From contig CANRFF010000003.1 in assembly GCA_947629825.1 (NCBI GenBank), forward strand, positions 62,001 through 126,000: a DNA stretch of 64,000 nt, written 5' to 3'. The DNA comes from an uncultured Anaeroplasmataceae bacterium (GTDB lineage Bacteria; Bacillota_I; Bacilli_A; Acholeplasmatales; Anaeroplasmataceae). The translations under genes were made by a program, and so were the position numbers. The notes beneath the pieces were generated by a model. The model had not been told where the DNA came from. It saw only the letters and a program-made list of their open reading frames with translations, and ran no database searches. This document shows positions 36,690 through 44,836 of this stretch, in pieces; position 1 is the stretch's first letter; each line of letters starts with the position of its first letter.

Positions 36690-38648
36690 ATGAAAAGAAA
36701 AATCTCTTTATTTTTTTATATGGTAATGGCAGTGGTACTCTGTGTTTTGACGGCTTGTACCCCCTTTACCCCTCGTGCCGATGCGACGGTGACGATTTTT
36801 ACCACCAACGATATGCACGGAAATCTCGAAAACGATGAAAAAAGCACGATCGGTATCGTGCAGGCAGCGAAGATCAAGGCTTCTACCGAACATGCACTGC
36901 TGGTTGATGCGGGTGATGCAACCCAAGGAGCGTCATTCGCTTCGATTTCGCAAGGTGCGGACGTAGTTCGTATGATGAATGAGGCAGGGTATGACCTGAT
37001 GGCTGCGGGCAACCATGAATTCGATTATGGTGCGGAGGTGCTTCTTGAAAACAAGGAACTGGCTGAATTTCCGATTCTTGCCGCCAACGTGCAAAAAGAC
37101 GGAAAGCCTCTTTTGGAAAGTTCGGCCGTGATCGAAGAAGCGGGGTATAAAATCGGTTTTATCGGATTGACAACGGTTTCGACCGCAACGTCGACAAATC
37201 CGACTCTCCTTACGGGCGTAACCTTTGAAGATGAATTGAAGACGGCAAAAAAAGAGATTGCGGCTCTCAAAGACAAAACGGACGCCATTGTTCTGGTCTG
37301 TCATATGGGGGATAATCAAAAGGCGGTTTCCCGTACGAGCGAACAACTCATTTCCGCACTTTCGAAAGAAGAGCAGGCGGAAGTTACTGCGGTGATTGAC
37401 GGACACAGCCATACTGTGGAAAACAAAACGGTACAAGGTGTTCCCGTGATTCAGACAGGGGTCAATTTCACCAATCTCGGCAAACTCACTCTTACGTTTC
37501 AAGACGGGAAAGAAAAAGCGAGCGTTACCGCTGTGGGTGAGGTGCTTGATTATACGATGGCGATGAACTATACGGTAACGGAAGCGGGAGAACAAAAGTC
37601 TTATAAAGTCAAAGAGAAACTCGACGCAATTTCTCTTCAACAAGGAGAAATTTTAGAAGAAGTTCTATGTCGGATCGATCATCCTCTTTTCGGTGGGTAT
37701 GTTTGCTACAACTATGTGGAATCACGGATTGTGGAAACAAGTTACGGAGATTTCGTGACAGATGCATTCAAATATTATGCCGAAAAATTTGCGAAAAATG
37801 AAAAACTCAATCTTCCGATCATCGCAGTGGAAAACGGAGGCGGTATTTCGCAAAGTCTGCCGACTTGGTATTCCGGCGGAAATCAAGTGACTGTCGGCGA
37901 CGTCATGAACGCTTTCAACCACGGCAATCTGGTAGAGGTTCTGAAAATTTCTCCCGCAGAGTTGTTTGCGGCGATTGAAAAGGGACTTGTCACGACGGGA
38001 CAGGATGACAAAGGACTTTTGTTGTGTGAAAAAGTGAGCGGTTCCTTCTTACAATGCAGCGGTTTTTCCTATACTTATGATCCTGCGGGAAATGTGGGGG
38101 AAAAAGTAGTGGAAGTCAAACTTGCCGACGGAACGTTGCTGGATCGTACGGATACGGAAAATAAACTGCTTCTTGCGACCAATAACTATGTTTCTTCTTC
38201 CTTTGCACAAGGAGAAAAACTCGGAGAACTCGGCGGTGAAGACGTACTCATTCAGGATTATATCTTGTATCTGAGCAATCAAAACGACGGGATTCTCGAT
38301 TATGAGACGGGATATGACCGCATCAGGGTTGCCAATGACAAGTCGCCCGAAACCTATACGGTAAAAATCGGTGTGAAGAAAAACACGGCTCTACAAGCCA
38401 ACCGGACATATTCCCTTTCGGTAGACGGAGGTCCAGTACGGGAAGTGAGGACGGACAGTGAAGGATATATCACCGTTACTCTTTCAAAAGGCGCTCACTA
38501 TCTGTGGCTTACGGGCGGAAGTAACTTTGTGTATGTGAACAACTACTCCGGCACAGGTGTTGCCGAAGGTAGTGAAAAGAATCCCGACTACTATACCAAA
38601 GACGGGTACTATACGTTTGCATTTTCCATTTCCGATCCAACGGCTTAA
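36690..38648 (+). CDS. 5'-nucleotidase/UshA-family lipoprotein
   Basis: A 652-residue lipoprotein (lipobox LTAC) with the two-domain fold of bacterial 5'-nucleotidases. The metallophosphatase domain shows TNDMHGN, DAGDATQG, AAGNHEFDYG, VCHMGD and DGHSHT, which hold the di-metal ligands. The 5_nucleotid_C substrate domain follows (AVENGGGISQ, VMNAFNHGNLVEV, LQCSGFSYTYDP). The last 100 residues form an extra beta-rich domain. It likely dephosphorylates nucleotides at the cell surface for salvage. Start 36690 has AGAGGAAG at 5-nt spacing; ATG 36687 is adjacent. Leucine codons CTC/CTT are more common here than in neighbouring genes, which mostly use TTG, a possible sign of transfer. Confidence 0.93.
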   Translation: MKRKISLFFYMVMAVVLCVLTACTPFTPRADATVTIFTTNDMHGNLENDEKSTIGIVQAAKIKASTEHALLVDAGDATQGASFASISQGADVVRMMNEAGYDLMAAGNHEFDYGAEVLLENKELAEFPILAANVQKDGKPLLESSAVIEEAGYKIGFIGLTTVSTATSTNPTLLTGVTFEDELKTAKKEIAALKDKTDAIVLVCHMGDNQKAVSRTSEQLISALSKEEQAEVTAVIDGHSHTVENKTVQGVPVIQTGVNFTNLGKLTLTFQDGKEKASVTAVGEVLDYTMAMNYTVTEAGEQKSYKVKEKLDAISLQQGEILEEVLCRIDHPLFGGYVCYNYVESRIVETSYGDFVTDAFKYYAEKFAKNEKLNLPIIAVENGGGISQSLPTWYSGGNQVTVGDVMNAFNHGNLVEVLKISPAELFAAIEKGLVTTGQDDKGLLLCEKVSGSFLQCSGFSYTYDPAGNVGEKVVEVKLADGTLLDRTDTENKLLLATNNYVSSSFAQGEKLGELGGEDVLIQDYILYLSNQNDGILDYETGYDRIRVANDKSPETYTVKIGVKKNTALQANRTYSLSVDGGPVREVRTDSEGYITVTLSKGAHYLWLTGGSNFVYVNNYSGTGVAEGSEKNPDYYTKDGYYTFAFSISDPTA

Positions 38649-38668
38649 CGGAAAATAACGATCTTTGC

Positions 38669-38700
38669 AGAAAATCCGATTCTCTCTTTCGGATTTTCTC
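38669..38700 (+). terminator. Terminator of the 5'-nucleotidase gene
   Basis: The stem GAAAATCCGA/TCGGATTTTC with an eight-base loop lies 22 bp after the stop codon. Confidence 0.75.
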
Positions 38701-38751
38701 AAAACAAGAGTTCTGTTTTACAAACAGGCGATATGAAAGATTCGAAATCAT

Positions 38752-38788
38752 AAAAAAACGACAAGGAAAGTTTCCTTGTCGTTTTTAT
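38752..38788. terminator. Bidirectional terminator hairpin
   Basis: A perfect 13-bp stem AAAAACGACAAGG/CCTTGTCGTTTTT. It can act as back-up for both the plus-strand nucleotidase gene and the minus-strand operon. Confidence 0.8.
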
Positions 38789-38831
38789 CTTGTTTTTACT
38801 ACATTGGAATGTCAACCTCGAAAGAAGAGAT

Positions 38832-38862
38832 AAAAAACCACGGGAATTACCGTGGCTTTTTG
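38832..38862 (-). terminator. Terminator of the LURP-one operon
   Basis: The minus-strand stem GCCACGG/CCGTGGT is followed by a T run, 10 bp beyond the last gene of the operon. Confidence 0.8.
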
Positions 38863-38871
38863 TAAGGATAT

Positions 38872-39363
38872 TTAAGATTTATTTCTGTAACGATCCATAA
38901 TATTGTCAATGGCGATGACAAGGGCAATTAAAAACGGAGCATCTTCCGGCTGATTTACGTGAAGCACGAATGAATCCGTCAACGCCCAGAATTTTCTGTC
39001 GATACTTCCGACGGCTTCGTCGTTTTTGTAAATGGTGTAGTCAAATCCCAAAACATCGCCTTCCAGCCGTAATTCATCGGTAAATCCGATCACGTTGAAT
39101 TTTTTGTGAAAACTGAAAAGTTTATGGCAAACTTTCGCAACCTTTTCCTTTTCGGCATCATAAACATAGGCGTTATTGGATAAAAATTTCCAGAATTTGT
39201 TTCTTACCATAAATAGACGGTTTCCGTCTAAATCACGGATAAATTTTTTGGAAGTGATCGAAAAAAATCTTCCTTTGACTTCGTAAATCGGTTCTTGGTT
39301 CTCGTCCAGTACGGTAGAACTTCCTTTCAGTGAAAATAAATTGTTTTTAATATAGAAATCCAT
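38872..39363 (-). CDS. LURP-one-related (Tubby-like fold) protein
   Basis: A 163-residue protein of the LURP-one-related/YxjI type, a Tubby-like beta-barrel fold. Typical features are the N-terminal YIKNNLFSLKGSSTVLDENQ, EPIYEVKGRFFS, and a terminal hydrophobic helix (FLIALVIAIDNIMD). Biochemical function is unknown; members may bind membranes or phospholipid. Start 39363 has AAAGGAGG directly upstream; the open frame reaches further but without a ribosome site. It is the last gene of a three-gene minus-strand operon with two membrane proteins. Confidence 0.88.
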   Translation of the reverse strand: MDFYIKNNLFSLKGSSTVLDENQEPIYEVKGRFFSITSKKFIRDLDGNRLFMVRNKFWKFLSNNAYVYDAEKEKVAKVCHKLFSFHKKFNVIGFTDELRLEGDVLGFDYTIYKNDEAVGSIDRKFWALTDSFVLHVNQPEDAPFLIALVIAIDNIMDRYRNKS

Positions 39364-39377
39364 TCTTTTTTCCTCCT

Positions 39378-39893
39378 TTAAAGTAGAATGACAACGGCAA
39401 TGACTACCGCAAGTATAACAAGCATAACCCACCAAAGAATTTCAAACGTTTTGAATTTTTTGACTCTCTTTTGGCATTGGTTATCGATATAATAAATATT
39501 TTCTTTCGGTGTGAATTCCTCTTTGTTGACGGTTGTTTTAATGGCAGGTTCTTCGTCTTTGAAAGTATGAAAAGTCAAATTCAGATCGGTAACGTCTTCC
39601 GAAAGCGGAATGACGGCTTCGTATTTGACGCTTTTGCCGGTTTTCTCGTAACGCCGGTTGAAAATACCGAAAACACTGATAATGAAGAAGAAAAATGCAT
39701 ACCAAAACCACTTCGGACGACTCATTTCATGGAAAGAAAAAATTTCCAGTCGGATTTCCGATTGTTCTGTTTCCCAAGAGTAGAACAGCCGATTTTCTTT
39801 GGTACTTGTCCAAAGGATTTCGTTTCCGTCGATTCGGAACACGCAAAACATTTTTTTCGGAACTCTTTTGACTGTCAAATTCAGTACTTTCAT
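39378..39893 (-). CDS. Hypothetical membrane protein (171 aa)
   Basis: Unknown family. Two membrane helices: about residues 62-77 (WFWYAFFFFIISVFGIF) and the C-terminal tail 150-171. The first 55 residues and the segment between the helices look like small beta domains. The ribosome site GGAGGTGA is strong. The start codon overlaps the stop of the upstream membrane gene by 4 bp (ATGA), showing tight coupling. It probably works with the other two products of the operon. Confidence 0.8.
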   Translation of the reverse strand: MKVLNLTVKRVPKKMFCVFRIDGNEILWTSTKENRLFYSWETEQSEIRLEIFSFHEMSRPKWFWYAFFFFIISVFGIFNRRYEKTGKSVKYEAVIPLSEDVTDLNLTFHTFKDEEPAIKTTVNKEEFTPKENIYYIDNQCQKRVKKFKTFEILWWVMLVILAVVIAVVILL

Positions 39894-40330
39894 ATAGCGT
39901 CACCTCCTTTTTGAAAGAAGTGAATCAATAAAAAAGCGATGAAGAGAACCGCCGAGATTCCCAAAATGATCGAAGAAACAATGATTTTGTTTTTGCACCG
40001 ATAATCTTTTCTAAACACAATGTAAAACACTAAGGAAATGATGAGAAACAGATATCCCAAAGGAGCCAGATAAGGAATGGCTTTCATTGCCGGAGCCAGT
40101 GCGTCCGGATGAATGGCATTGGGAAGGTTGATAAACCATTCTTGAGTCAGTGCGATGAAAAGAGTGCAGATGAGAATGAAGAACCAGGCAATCATCACAA
40201 CGATTTGCAGTACGAACATAAATATTTGTGCTGCGACAATCATCAGACTGGCGATCAACAAAACCAAAGCAATTTTAAATAGAATATCTGCCAGCCGGAT
40301 TCTATCGGTTCGAATCACATATTTTTCCAT
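39890..40330 (-). CDS. Hypothetical four-helix membrane protein (146 aa)
   Basis: Four hydrophobic helices (about residues 16-36, 39-62, 86-108 and 118-140) with basic loops; no known domain. First gene of the operon. The nearest Shine-Dalgarno sequence (AGGAGG, 40382-40377) is 47 nt before ATG 40330. A TTG 7 nt after it is in the same frame but is cut by a TGA at 40348-40346. The start given is the first Met after that stop. Confidence 0.75.
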   Translation of the reverse strand: MEKYVIRTDRIRLADILFKIALVLLIASLMIVAAQIFMFVLQIVVMIAWFFILICTLFIALTQEWFINLPNAIHPDALAPAMKAIPYLAPLGYLFLIISLVFYIVFRKDYRCKNKIIVSSIILGISAVLFIAFLLIHFFQKGGDAI

Positions 40331-40345
40331 TTTATTCTTAAGCGA

Positions 40346-40369
40346 TCATCGACGGCTTGTCGAGATCAA
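40346..40369 (-). other. Possible leader peptide or interrupted 5' end
   Basis: TTG 40369 follows AGGAGG at ideal 7-nt spacing and opens seven codons (MISTSRR) before TGA. The frame continues into the downstream membrane gene. It may be a regulatory leader peptide, or a nonsense change that shortened the gene. Confidence 0.4.
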
Positions 40370-40390
40370 TCCCTTTCCTCCTTTCTTTTT

Positions 40391-40419
40391 ATTATAACCG
40401 AAATCGAAAGGTAAGTCAA
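40391..40419 (-). promoter_or_regulatory. Promoter of the LURP-one operon
   Basis: Minus-strand TTGACT (40419-40414), a 17-bp spacer and TATAAT (40396-40391). Confidence 0.85.
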
Positions 40420-40438
40420 AAAATAAAACCGATGGTGT

Positions 40439-41347
40439 TTATTTTGCAAACACGTTGCTTTCGAGGATTTGTTGCAGTGCGGTTATCGATGTTTCATACG
40501 TTGTTTCATCAAATAAAATTCTTTGAGTTACTTTAATGTAATCATGATAGAAAATTCTTTCATCAATTATTTGTTGTAAGATGATCGGAATGTCGTATTG
40601 ATCTTGGGCGGAATAACAACGCTTATGATGTTTCCGTTCCTCTTTGACTTCTTTTACAAGGGATTTGAATTGATCGTTTAGAATTGTTGTTTTCAAAAGT
40701 TGATAAATGTCGTAAATATGTCTGGAATGGCCGGTAATATTGTTGGATATGGTGTAATCACAAAGAGCAAATACCTTATCGATCAGTGTTCGGTCGGTAG
40801 TTTGTACCTGAATCTCAAACGGAGCCATTTTGTACTTTTCAATGGCATCGAAGTCACCGATTTCTTTCCAAAAATCATAAATCATGGATGTGGCATTTTT
40901 TATTTCATAAGGAAATGATTTCACCATAAAAACCGTTTCCGCAAAAAGATATGGTTTGATTCCGCCGTCTTCAAAAAGAATCGGATATTTTATTTCATAT
41001 CGATTATAAGTTCTGCGACTGTATATGTCTTCTTTGTTAATTAATTCCAAGCCCAGTTCATTACAAATTTCTATCATCACGGATTTAAGGTTTCGCTTGT
41101 TTGCCTGTGTTTGCTTTTTTTCATCAAGAGTCAGATCAATATCTTCCGAAAATCGATGGATCAGTTGATAGCATTTTGAAAGAGAAGTACCACCTTTGAA
41201 AATCAACCCGGGGACTTTTTTGGAAAGTTTTTCTAAAAACATAGTCACATAGTAGTCTTTTTCGATAATGGCAGGTGAAGTGTGTAAATGTTTTGCAACT
41301 GCCAGTAAAGTATCGGAAAACTCTTGAGGGTTCTTATGCAAATTCAT
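40439..41347 (-). CDS. abiEii: AbiEii-type nucleotidyltransferase toxin
   Basis: A 302-residue nucleotidyltransferase-fold protein of the AbiEii/MenT-type toxin family. The active-site motifs are FKGGTSLSK (52-58) and FSEDIDL (Asp69, Asp71). The family C-terminal part (RTLIDKVFAL, HIYDIYQLL) is present. In studied type IV AbiE systems the toxin blocks growth, by transferring nucleotides to tRNA in MenT relatives, and gives abortive phage resistance. Its start overlaps the AbiEi antitoxin gene by 14 bp, standard for this pair. It appears intact. Confidence 0.9.
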   Translation of the reverse strand: MNLHKNPQEFSDTLLAVAKHLHTSPAIIEKDYYVTMFLEKLSKKVPGLIFKGGTSLSKCYQLIHRFSEDIDLTLDEKKQTQANKRNLKSVMIEICNELGLELINKEDIYSRRTYNRYEIKYPILFEDGGIKPYLFAETVFMVKSFPYEIKNATSMIYDFWKEIGDFDAIEKYKMAPFEIQVQTTDRTLIDKVFALCDYTISNNITGHSRHIYDIYQLLKTTILNDQFKSLVKEVKEERKHHKRCYSAQDQYDIPIILQQIIDERIFYHDYIKVTQRILFDETTYETSITALQQILESNVFAK

Positions 41348-41966
41348 CGATCATACCACTTTCCATCAGATTTCTGGTTGTTTTGGCGGGAAATGCTCTC
41401 ACCAGAGAAGAGATATCTTTCCTTTTGATTTTCTTGTCTTTGATAAACGTGCGGATTTCTTTTTGAACAAGGGTATCGTTGAAATATTTTTTCATATCGA
41501 TACCGGTGAATAATTCGAGAATGGTATAGGCATCGGCATTTTCTTTGGTAATCAGCAGACGGGACTTGCGAAGAATAATTTTACGGTCTTTCAGTTTGAT
41601 TTCCCGTACAAACATCGTTTCATGATTGGTAATCACTTCAATGGTGTTCGGGACTTGTGTGGTCAACATAAAATTCAGTTCCATTTGTAATCCGCCATAA
41701 ATTCCGAAGACGTTTTCTTCATTACTTATAAATTTTTTTCTGATTACTTGTTCGACCGATATCAAAGAAAGACCATAGCGGGTCTTGGTCGGGATATAGT
41801 AAATGCCTTTATCAAACTTAATGATTGTTTTTTCTTGTTCGGCATTTTTTAAAAGTTGAAATACTCTTGCTCGGGAATATTCTTTCATTTCTTCTAAAAT
41901 TTCACTGGTAAATATGGGTTGATTTACGCCGAATTTATTTTTTAATCGTTCGATCACAAAACTCAC
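41334..41966 (-). CDS. abiEi: AbiEi-type antitoxin / transcriptional repressor
   Basis: A 210-residue antitoxin partner of AbiEii. The N-terminal 60 residues form a winged helix (FTSEILEEMKEYSRARVFQLLK...FDKGIYYIPTK), and the rest matches AbiEi-like C-terminal domains (VFGIYGGLQMELNFMLTTQVP, DAYTILELFTG). AbiEi proteins repress their own promoter by binding inverted repeats. A fitting inverted repeat lies at 41991-42015 and a perfect promoter just beyond. It is co-transcribed with the toxin gene. Ribosome site AGAGGTGAG. Confidence 0.88.
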   Translation of the reverse strand: MSFVIERLKNKFGVNQPIFTSEILEEMKEYSRARVFQLLKNAEQEKTIIKFDKGIYYIPTKTRYGLSLISVEQVIRKKFISNEENVFGIYGGLQMELNFMLTTQVPNTIEVITNHETMFVREIKLKDRKIILRKSRLLITKENADAYTILELFTGIDMKKYFNDTLVQKEIRTFIKDKKIKRKDISSLVRAFPAKTTRNLMESGMIDEFA

Positions 41967-41990
41967 CTCTATCTATAATATGTTTCGGTT

Positions 41991-42015
41991 GATTGAAATT
42001 AGACTGATTTCAATA
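41991..42015. promoter_or_regulatory. Inverted-repeat operator candidate for AbiEi
   Basis: GATTGAAAT (41991-41999) and ATTTCAATA (42007-42015) are inverted copies with one terminal mismatch. They lie between the promoter and the abiEi start, where an autorepressor would bind. A second, longer-range pair TAGACT/AGTCTA flanks the -10 box. Confidence 0.6.
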
Positions 42016-42035
42016 TTATTACTTTATTTTAGTCT

Positions 42036-42064
42036 ATTATAATTCATATGAATAAATTTGTCAA
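42036..42064 (-). promoter_or_regulatory. Consensus promoter of the AbiE operon
   Basis: Minus-strand TTGACA (42064-42059), an exact 17-bp spacer and TATAAT (42041-42036). Confidence 0.88.
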
Positions 42065-42182
42065 TGATTCGGATATGCTCTTTCTCCGTTGTTTTTCGTT
42101 TTCATACCGCTATGAAACAACCGGCGACTTCGGTTTTCCCGCCAAATCGTTTTTTTGTCTTTTTTTCGTTTGGAAAATGAGA

Positions 42183-42188
42183 TATAAT
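42183..42188 (+). promoter_or_regulatory. -10 box upstream of ecfA1
   Basis: TATAAT lies 35 bp before the ecfA1 start; no clear -35 box at correct distance. Confidence 0.5.
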
Positions 42189-42223
42189 GTAAGTGATTCT
42201 TTGTCTGAAGGAGTAAAAAAATC

Positions 42224-43033
42224 GTGATAAAATTAGATCAAGTTACATTTGAATATAACACGGTGGAAGGACAAGTATTGAAAAACGTCAGTTTCGAAGT
42301 CAAAGATCGGGAATGGGTTTCCATTTTGGGACATAACGGAAGCGGAAAGTCGACGATTGCAAAACTGATGGTAGGACTTCTGGCAACCCAGTCGGGAACG
42401 GTTTCTTATAACGACGTGGTGTTGAATGACAAAACGATTGATGAAGTCCGGCAGAAAGTGGGAATTGTTTTTCAAAATCCCGACAATCAATTTGTGGGAT
42501 ATAATGTCAAATACGATATTGCGTTCGGTCTGGAAAATCGGAAAGTTCCGAGAGAAGAGATGAAATCTCTCATTCGCGAATATACCGAAAAAGTCGGTAT
42601 GGAAAACGAATTGGAACGGGAACCGCAGACGCTTTCCGGAGGGCAGAAACAGCGAGTGGCGATTGCGGGGATTCTGGCGATGAATTGCGAAACGGTTATT
42701 TTAGATGAAGCGACGTCGATGTTGGATCCGGAAGGGGTAGAAGAAATTACCGGACTGATTACGGAATTAAAGGAAAAATATCAAAAAACGATCATTACCA
42801 TTACCCACGATTTGAATTTGGCCGCCAAAAGTGACCGGATCATCGTATTGAAAGACGGAGAAATTTTAGCGCAGGGAACGCCGAAAGAAATTTTTATGAA
42901 CAGGGAACTTTTGAAAAGTTCACATTTGGATATGCCGTTTGCGTTGCGATTTTATGAGGAAGCACAGAAAACCGATTTGAAAAACAATCGGGAAGTGATG
43001 GAGGTACTATGGGAATATCATTTAAAGAAGTAA
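42224..43033 (+). CDS. ecfA1: ECF transporter ATPase EcfA1
   Basis: A 269-residue ABC ATPase of the energy-coupling factor module that powers group II vitamin and metal uptake through exchangeable S-components. Walker A GHNGSGKST, signature LSGGQKQR, Walker B VILDEATSMLD and the switch His in ITHDL are intact. It starts at GTG 42224 with GAAGGAG 10 nt upstream. It overlaps ecfA2 by 25 bp, and the order ecfA1-ecfA2-ecfT-truA is the usual one in Bacilli. No S-component gene is nearby, as expected for a shared (group II) module. Confidence 0.96.
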   Translation: MIKLDQVTFEYNTVEGQVLKNVSFEVKDREWVSILGHNGSGKSTIAKLMVGLLATQSGTVSYNDVVLNDKTIDEVRQKVGIVFQNPDNQFVGYNVKYDIAFGLENRKVPREEMKSLIREYTEKVGMENELEREPQTLSGGQKQRVAIAGILAMNCETVILDEATSMLDPEGVEEITGLITELKEKYQKTIITITHDLNLAAKSDRIIVLKDGEILAQGTPKEIFMNRELLKSSHLDMPFALRFYEEAQKTDLKNNREVMEVLWEYHLKK

Positions 43034-43869
43034 GTCATCTCTATCCGGGAGCCCGAAAAAAAGAATGGATTTGTGCTTTGGAAGAAATTTCTTTGGAAAT
43101 TGCGCCGACCGATGAATTTATTGCGCTGGTCGGACAAACGGGAAGCGGAAAATCCACGTTATTACAGCACATGAACGGATTGTTGTTGCCGTCGAAAGGG
43201 TGTGTGGAGATTTTCGGCAAGACGTTGACGCCGAAAAAAAACAAAAATCCGAAACTCAAAGAAATTCGTAAAAGAGTGGGTTTTGTATTTCAATTTCCGG
43301 AATATCAACTGTTTGAAGAAACGGTTTTGAAAGATCTGATGTTTGCGCCGAAAAATTTCGGTCTCAAAGAAGCCCAAGCGAAAGAAAAAGCGCTGGAAGC
43401 GGCAAAATTACTGAACTTGGATTCCGAACTTTTGCGGAAATCTCCGTTTAATTTGAGCGGAGGGCAAATGCGTAAAGTGGCGATTGCGGGGATTTTGGCA
43501 TACGATCCGGATATTTTGTTGTTGGATGAGCCGACCAGAGGATTGGATCCGCAAAGTGCCGAAGAAATCATGGAGATGTTTTATGAAATTCATCGGAAAC
43601 TGCATAAAACGATTGTTTTGATTTCGCATGATATGGATTTGGTTTATCGCTATGCGACCAGAGTCGTCGTGTTGAATCAGGGAAAAATCGTCTATGACGG
43701 AGATAAGGTATCTTTGTTTCAATCGGACGTTTATCGAAAAAATCATCTGACCCGTCCGCAGATTCTCGATCTGATCGACTATTTGAACGAACGATTGAAT
43801 TTATCGCTTTCTTTTGATATTTTCAACGAACGGGATCTGTTGGAAAAGGTGGTGCGGTATTATGAATAA
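43009..43869 (+). CDS. ecfA2: ECF transporter ATPase EcfA2
   Basis: The 286-residue second ATPase of the energizing module; it pairs with EcfA1 as a heterodimer under EcfT. Walker A GQTGSGKST, signature LSGGQMRKV, Walker B ILLLDEPTRGLD and ISHDMD are intact. The C-terminus has the DIFNERDL-type extension typical of ECF ATPases. GGAGG precedes ATG 43009, inside the end of ecfA1. It overlaps ecfT by 8 bp. Confidence 0.96.
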   Translation: MGISFKEVSHLYPGARKKEWICALEEISLEIAPTDEFIALVGQTGSGKSTLLQHMNGLLLPSKGCVEIFGKTLTPKKNKNPKLKEIRKRVGFVFQFPEYQLFEETVLKDLMFAPKNFGLKEAQAKEKALEAAKLLNLDSELLRKSPFNLSGGQMRKVAIAGILAYDPDILLLDEPTRGLDPQSAEEIMEMFYEIHRKLHKTIVLISHDMDLVYRYATRVVVLNQGKIVYDGDKVSLFQSDVYRKNHLTRPQILDLIDYLNERLNLSLSFDIFNERDLLEKVVRYYE

Positions 43870-44836
43870 TATTGCGTTCGGACAATATGTTCCCGGAACC
43901 TCGTGGATTTATAAATTGGATCCCAGAGCGAAAGTATTGTTGGCGGTTTTGTTGATTGTGGCGATTTTCATCATTCCGAGTTTTTACGGAATTTTGATTG
44001 CGTTTGGCGTCTTTCTGTTGATTTTTTTATCGACCAGAGTGTCGGTGATCCGGATTTTAAAAGGGTTGAAACCGATTTTGTTTCTGTTGTTGTTTACGTT
44101 TGCGCTCCAGTTGATTTACAACCGGAAAGGGACGTTGTTATATACGTTTCCTATGCAAATCGGACTCTATCAGACGTTGATGATGGTAGGAATTTTTTTG
44201 GTTTATGCGTTTTCGAAAAAATGGATTCGCTGGAAATTTTTATATTTGCTTACGATGCTTTCATCGCTGTTTTTGGTTCTTTGGTATGCCCGATTCGATT
44301 CGCTGGTCTGGTATGATTTTTCGTTTGAAATTTATGATTCCGGTCTCCAACAAGCCACCTTTGTCTTTGTCAGGATCTGTATGATGATCGGTATTACCAC
44401 GATGTTGACGATTTCGACGATGTCTACGGACATCAACAATGCTTTGGAGTGGCTGATGCACCCGCTGAAGTGGATTAAAATTCCGGTCGGTGTGATTTCG
44501 ATGACGCTTTCTTTAACGCTTCGCTTTATTCCGACACTCTTGGAAGAAACGAAGAAAATCATGAATGCGCAAGCCTCCAGAGGAGTGGATTTTCAGGAAG
44601 GACACCTCAAAGACAAAGTAACGCAGATCATTTCGCTTTTGGTGCCGATGTTTGTCATTTCTTTCAAAAGAGCGGAAGATTTGTCGAATGCGATGGAAGC
44701 CAGAGGATATATCATCGACGCCCCGAGAACCAAATTGGATGAAATGAAATTTCGGTGGCGGGATTATCTGTGTTTTGTCATGGGATTGGTTTTATTGGGA
44801 TTGGCGATAGGGAGTAATTTCATTGGAAAGATTTAA
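43862..44836 (+). CDS. ecfT: ECF transporter transmembrane protein EcfT
   Basis: The 324-residue membrane scaffold of the ECF transporter. Coupling helices carry the Ala-Arg-Gly type motifs ASRGVDF and MEARGY. The N-terminal FGQYVPGTSWIYKLDPRAK is typical. The protein is longer than the usual 265 residues because a stretch of about 60 residues with extra hydrophobic helices (WKFLYLLTMLSSLFLVLWYA) is inserted after helix 3-4. It connects EcfA1/A2 to S-components. ATG 43862 is chosen for family alignment and an AAGGTGG site. Confidence 0.95.
   Translation: MNNIAFGQYVPGTSWIYKLDPRAKVLLAVLLIVAIFIIPSFYGILIAFGVFLLIFLSTRVSVIRILKGLKPILFLLLFTFALQLIYNRKGTLLYTFPMQIGLYQTLMMVGIFLVYAFSKKWIRWKFLYLLTMLSSLFLVLWYARFDSLVWYDFSFEIYDSGLQQATFVFVRICMMIGITTMLTISTMSTDINNALEWLMHPLKWIKIPVGVISMTLSLTLRFIPTLLEETKKIMNAQASRGVDFQEGHLKDKVTQIISLLVPMFVISFKRAEDLSNAMEARGYIIDAPRTKLDEMKFRWRDYLCFVMGLVLLGLAIGSNFIGKI

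Noticed and set aside
40346-40348. Read-through or selenocysteine at the TGA before the membrane gene
   Set aside because: No SECIS-like hairpin is seen after it, and the upstream codons match no protein family.
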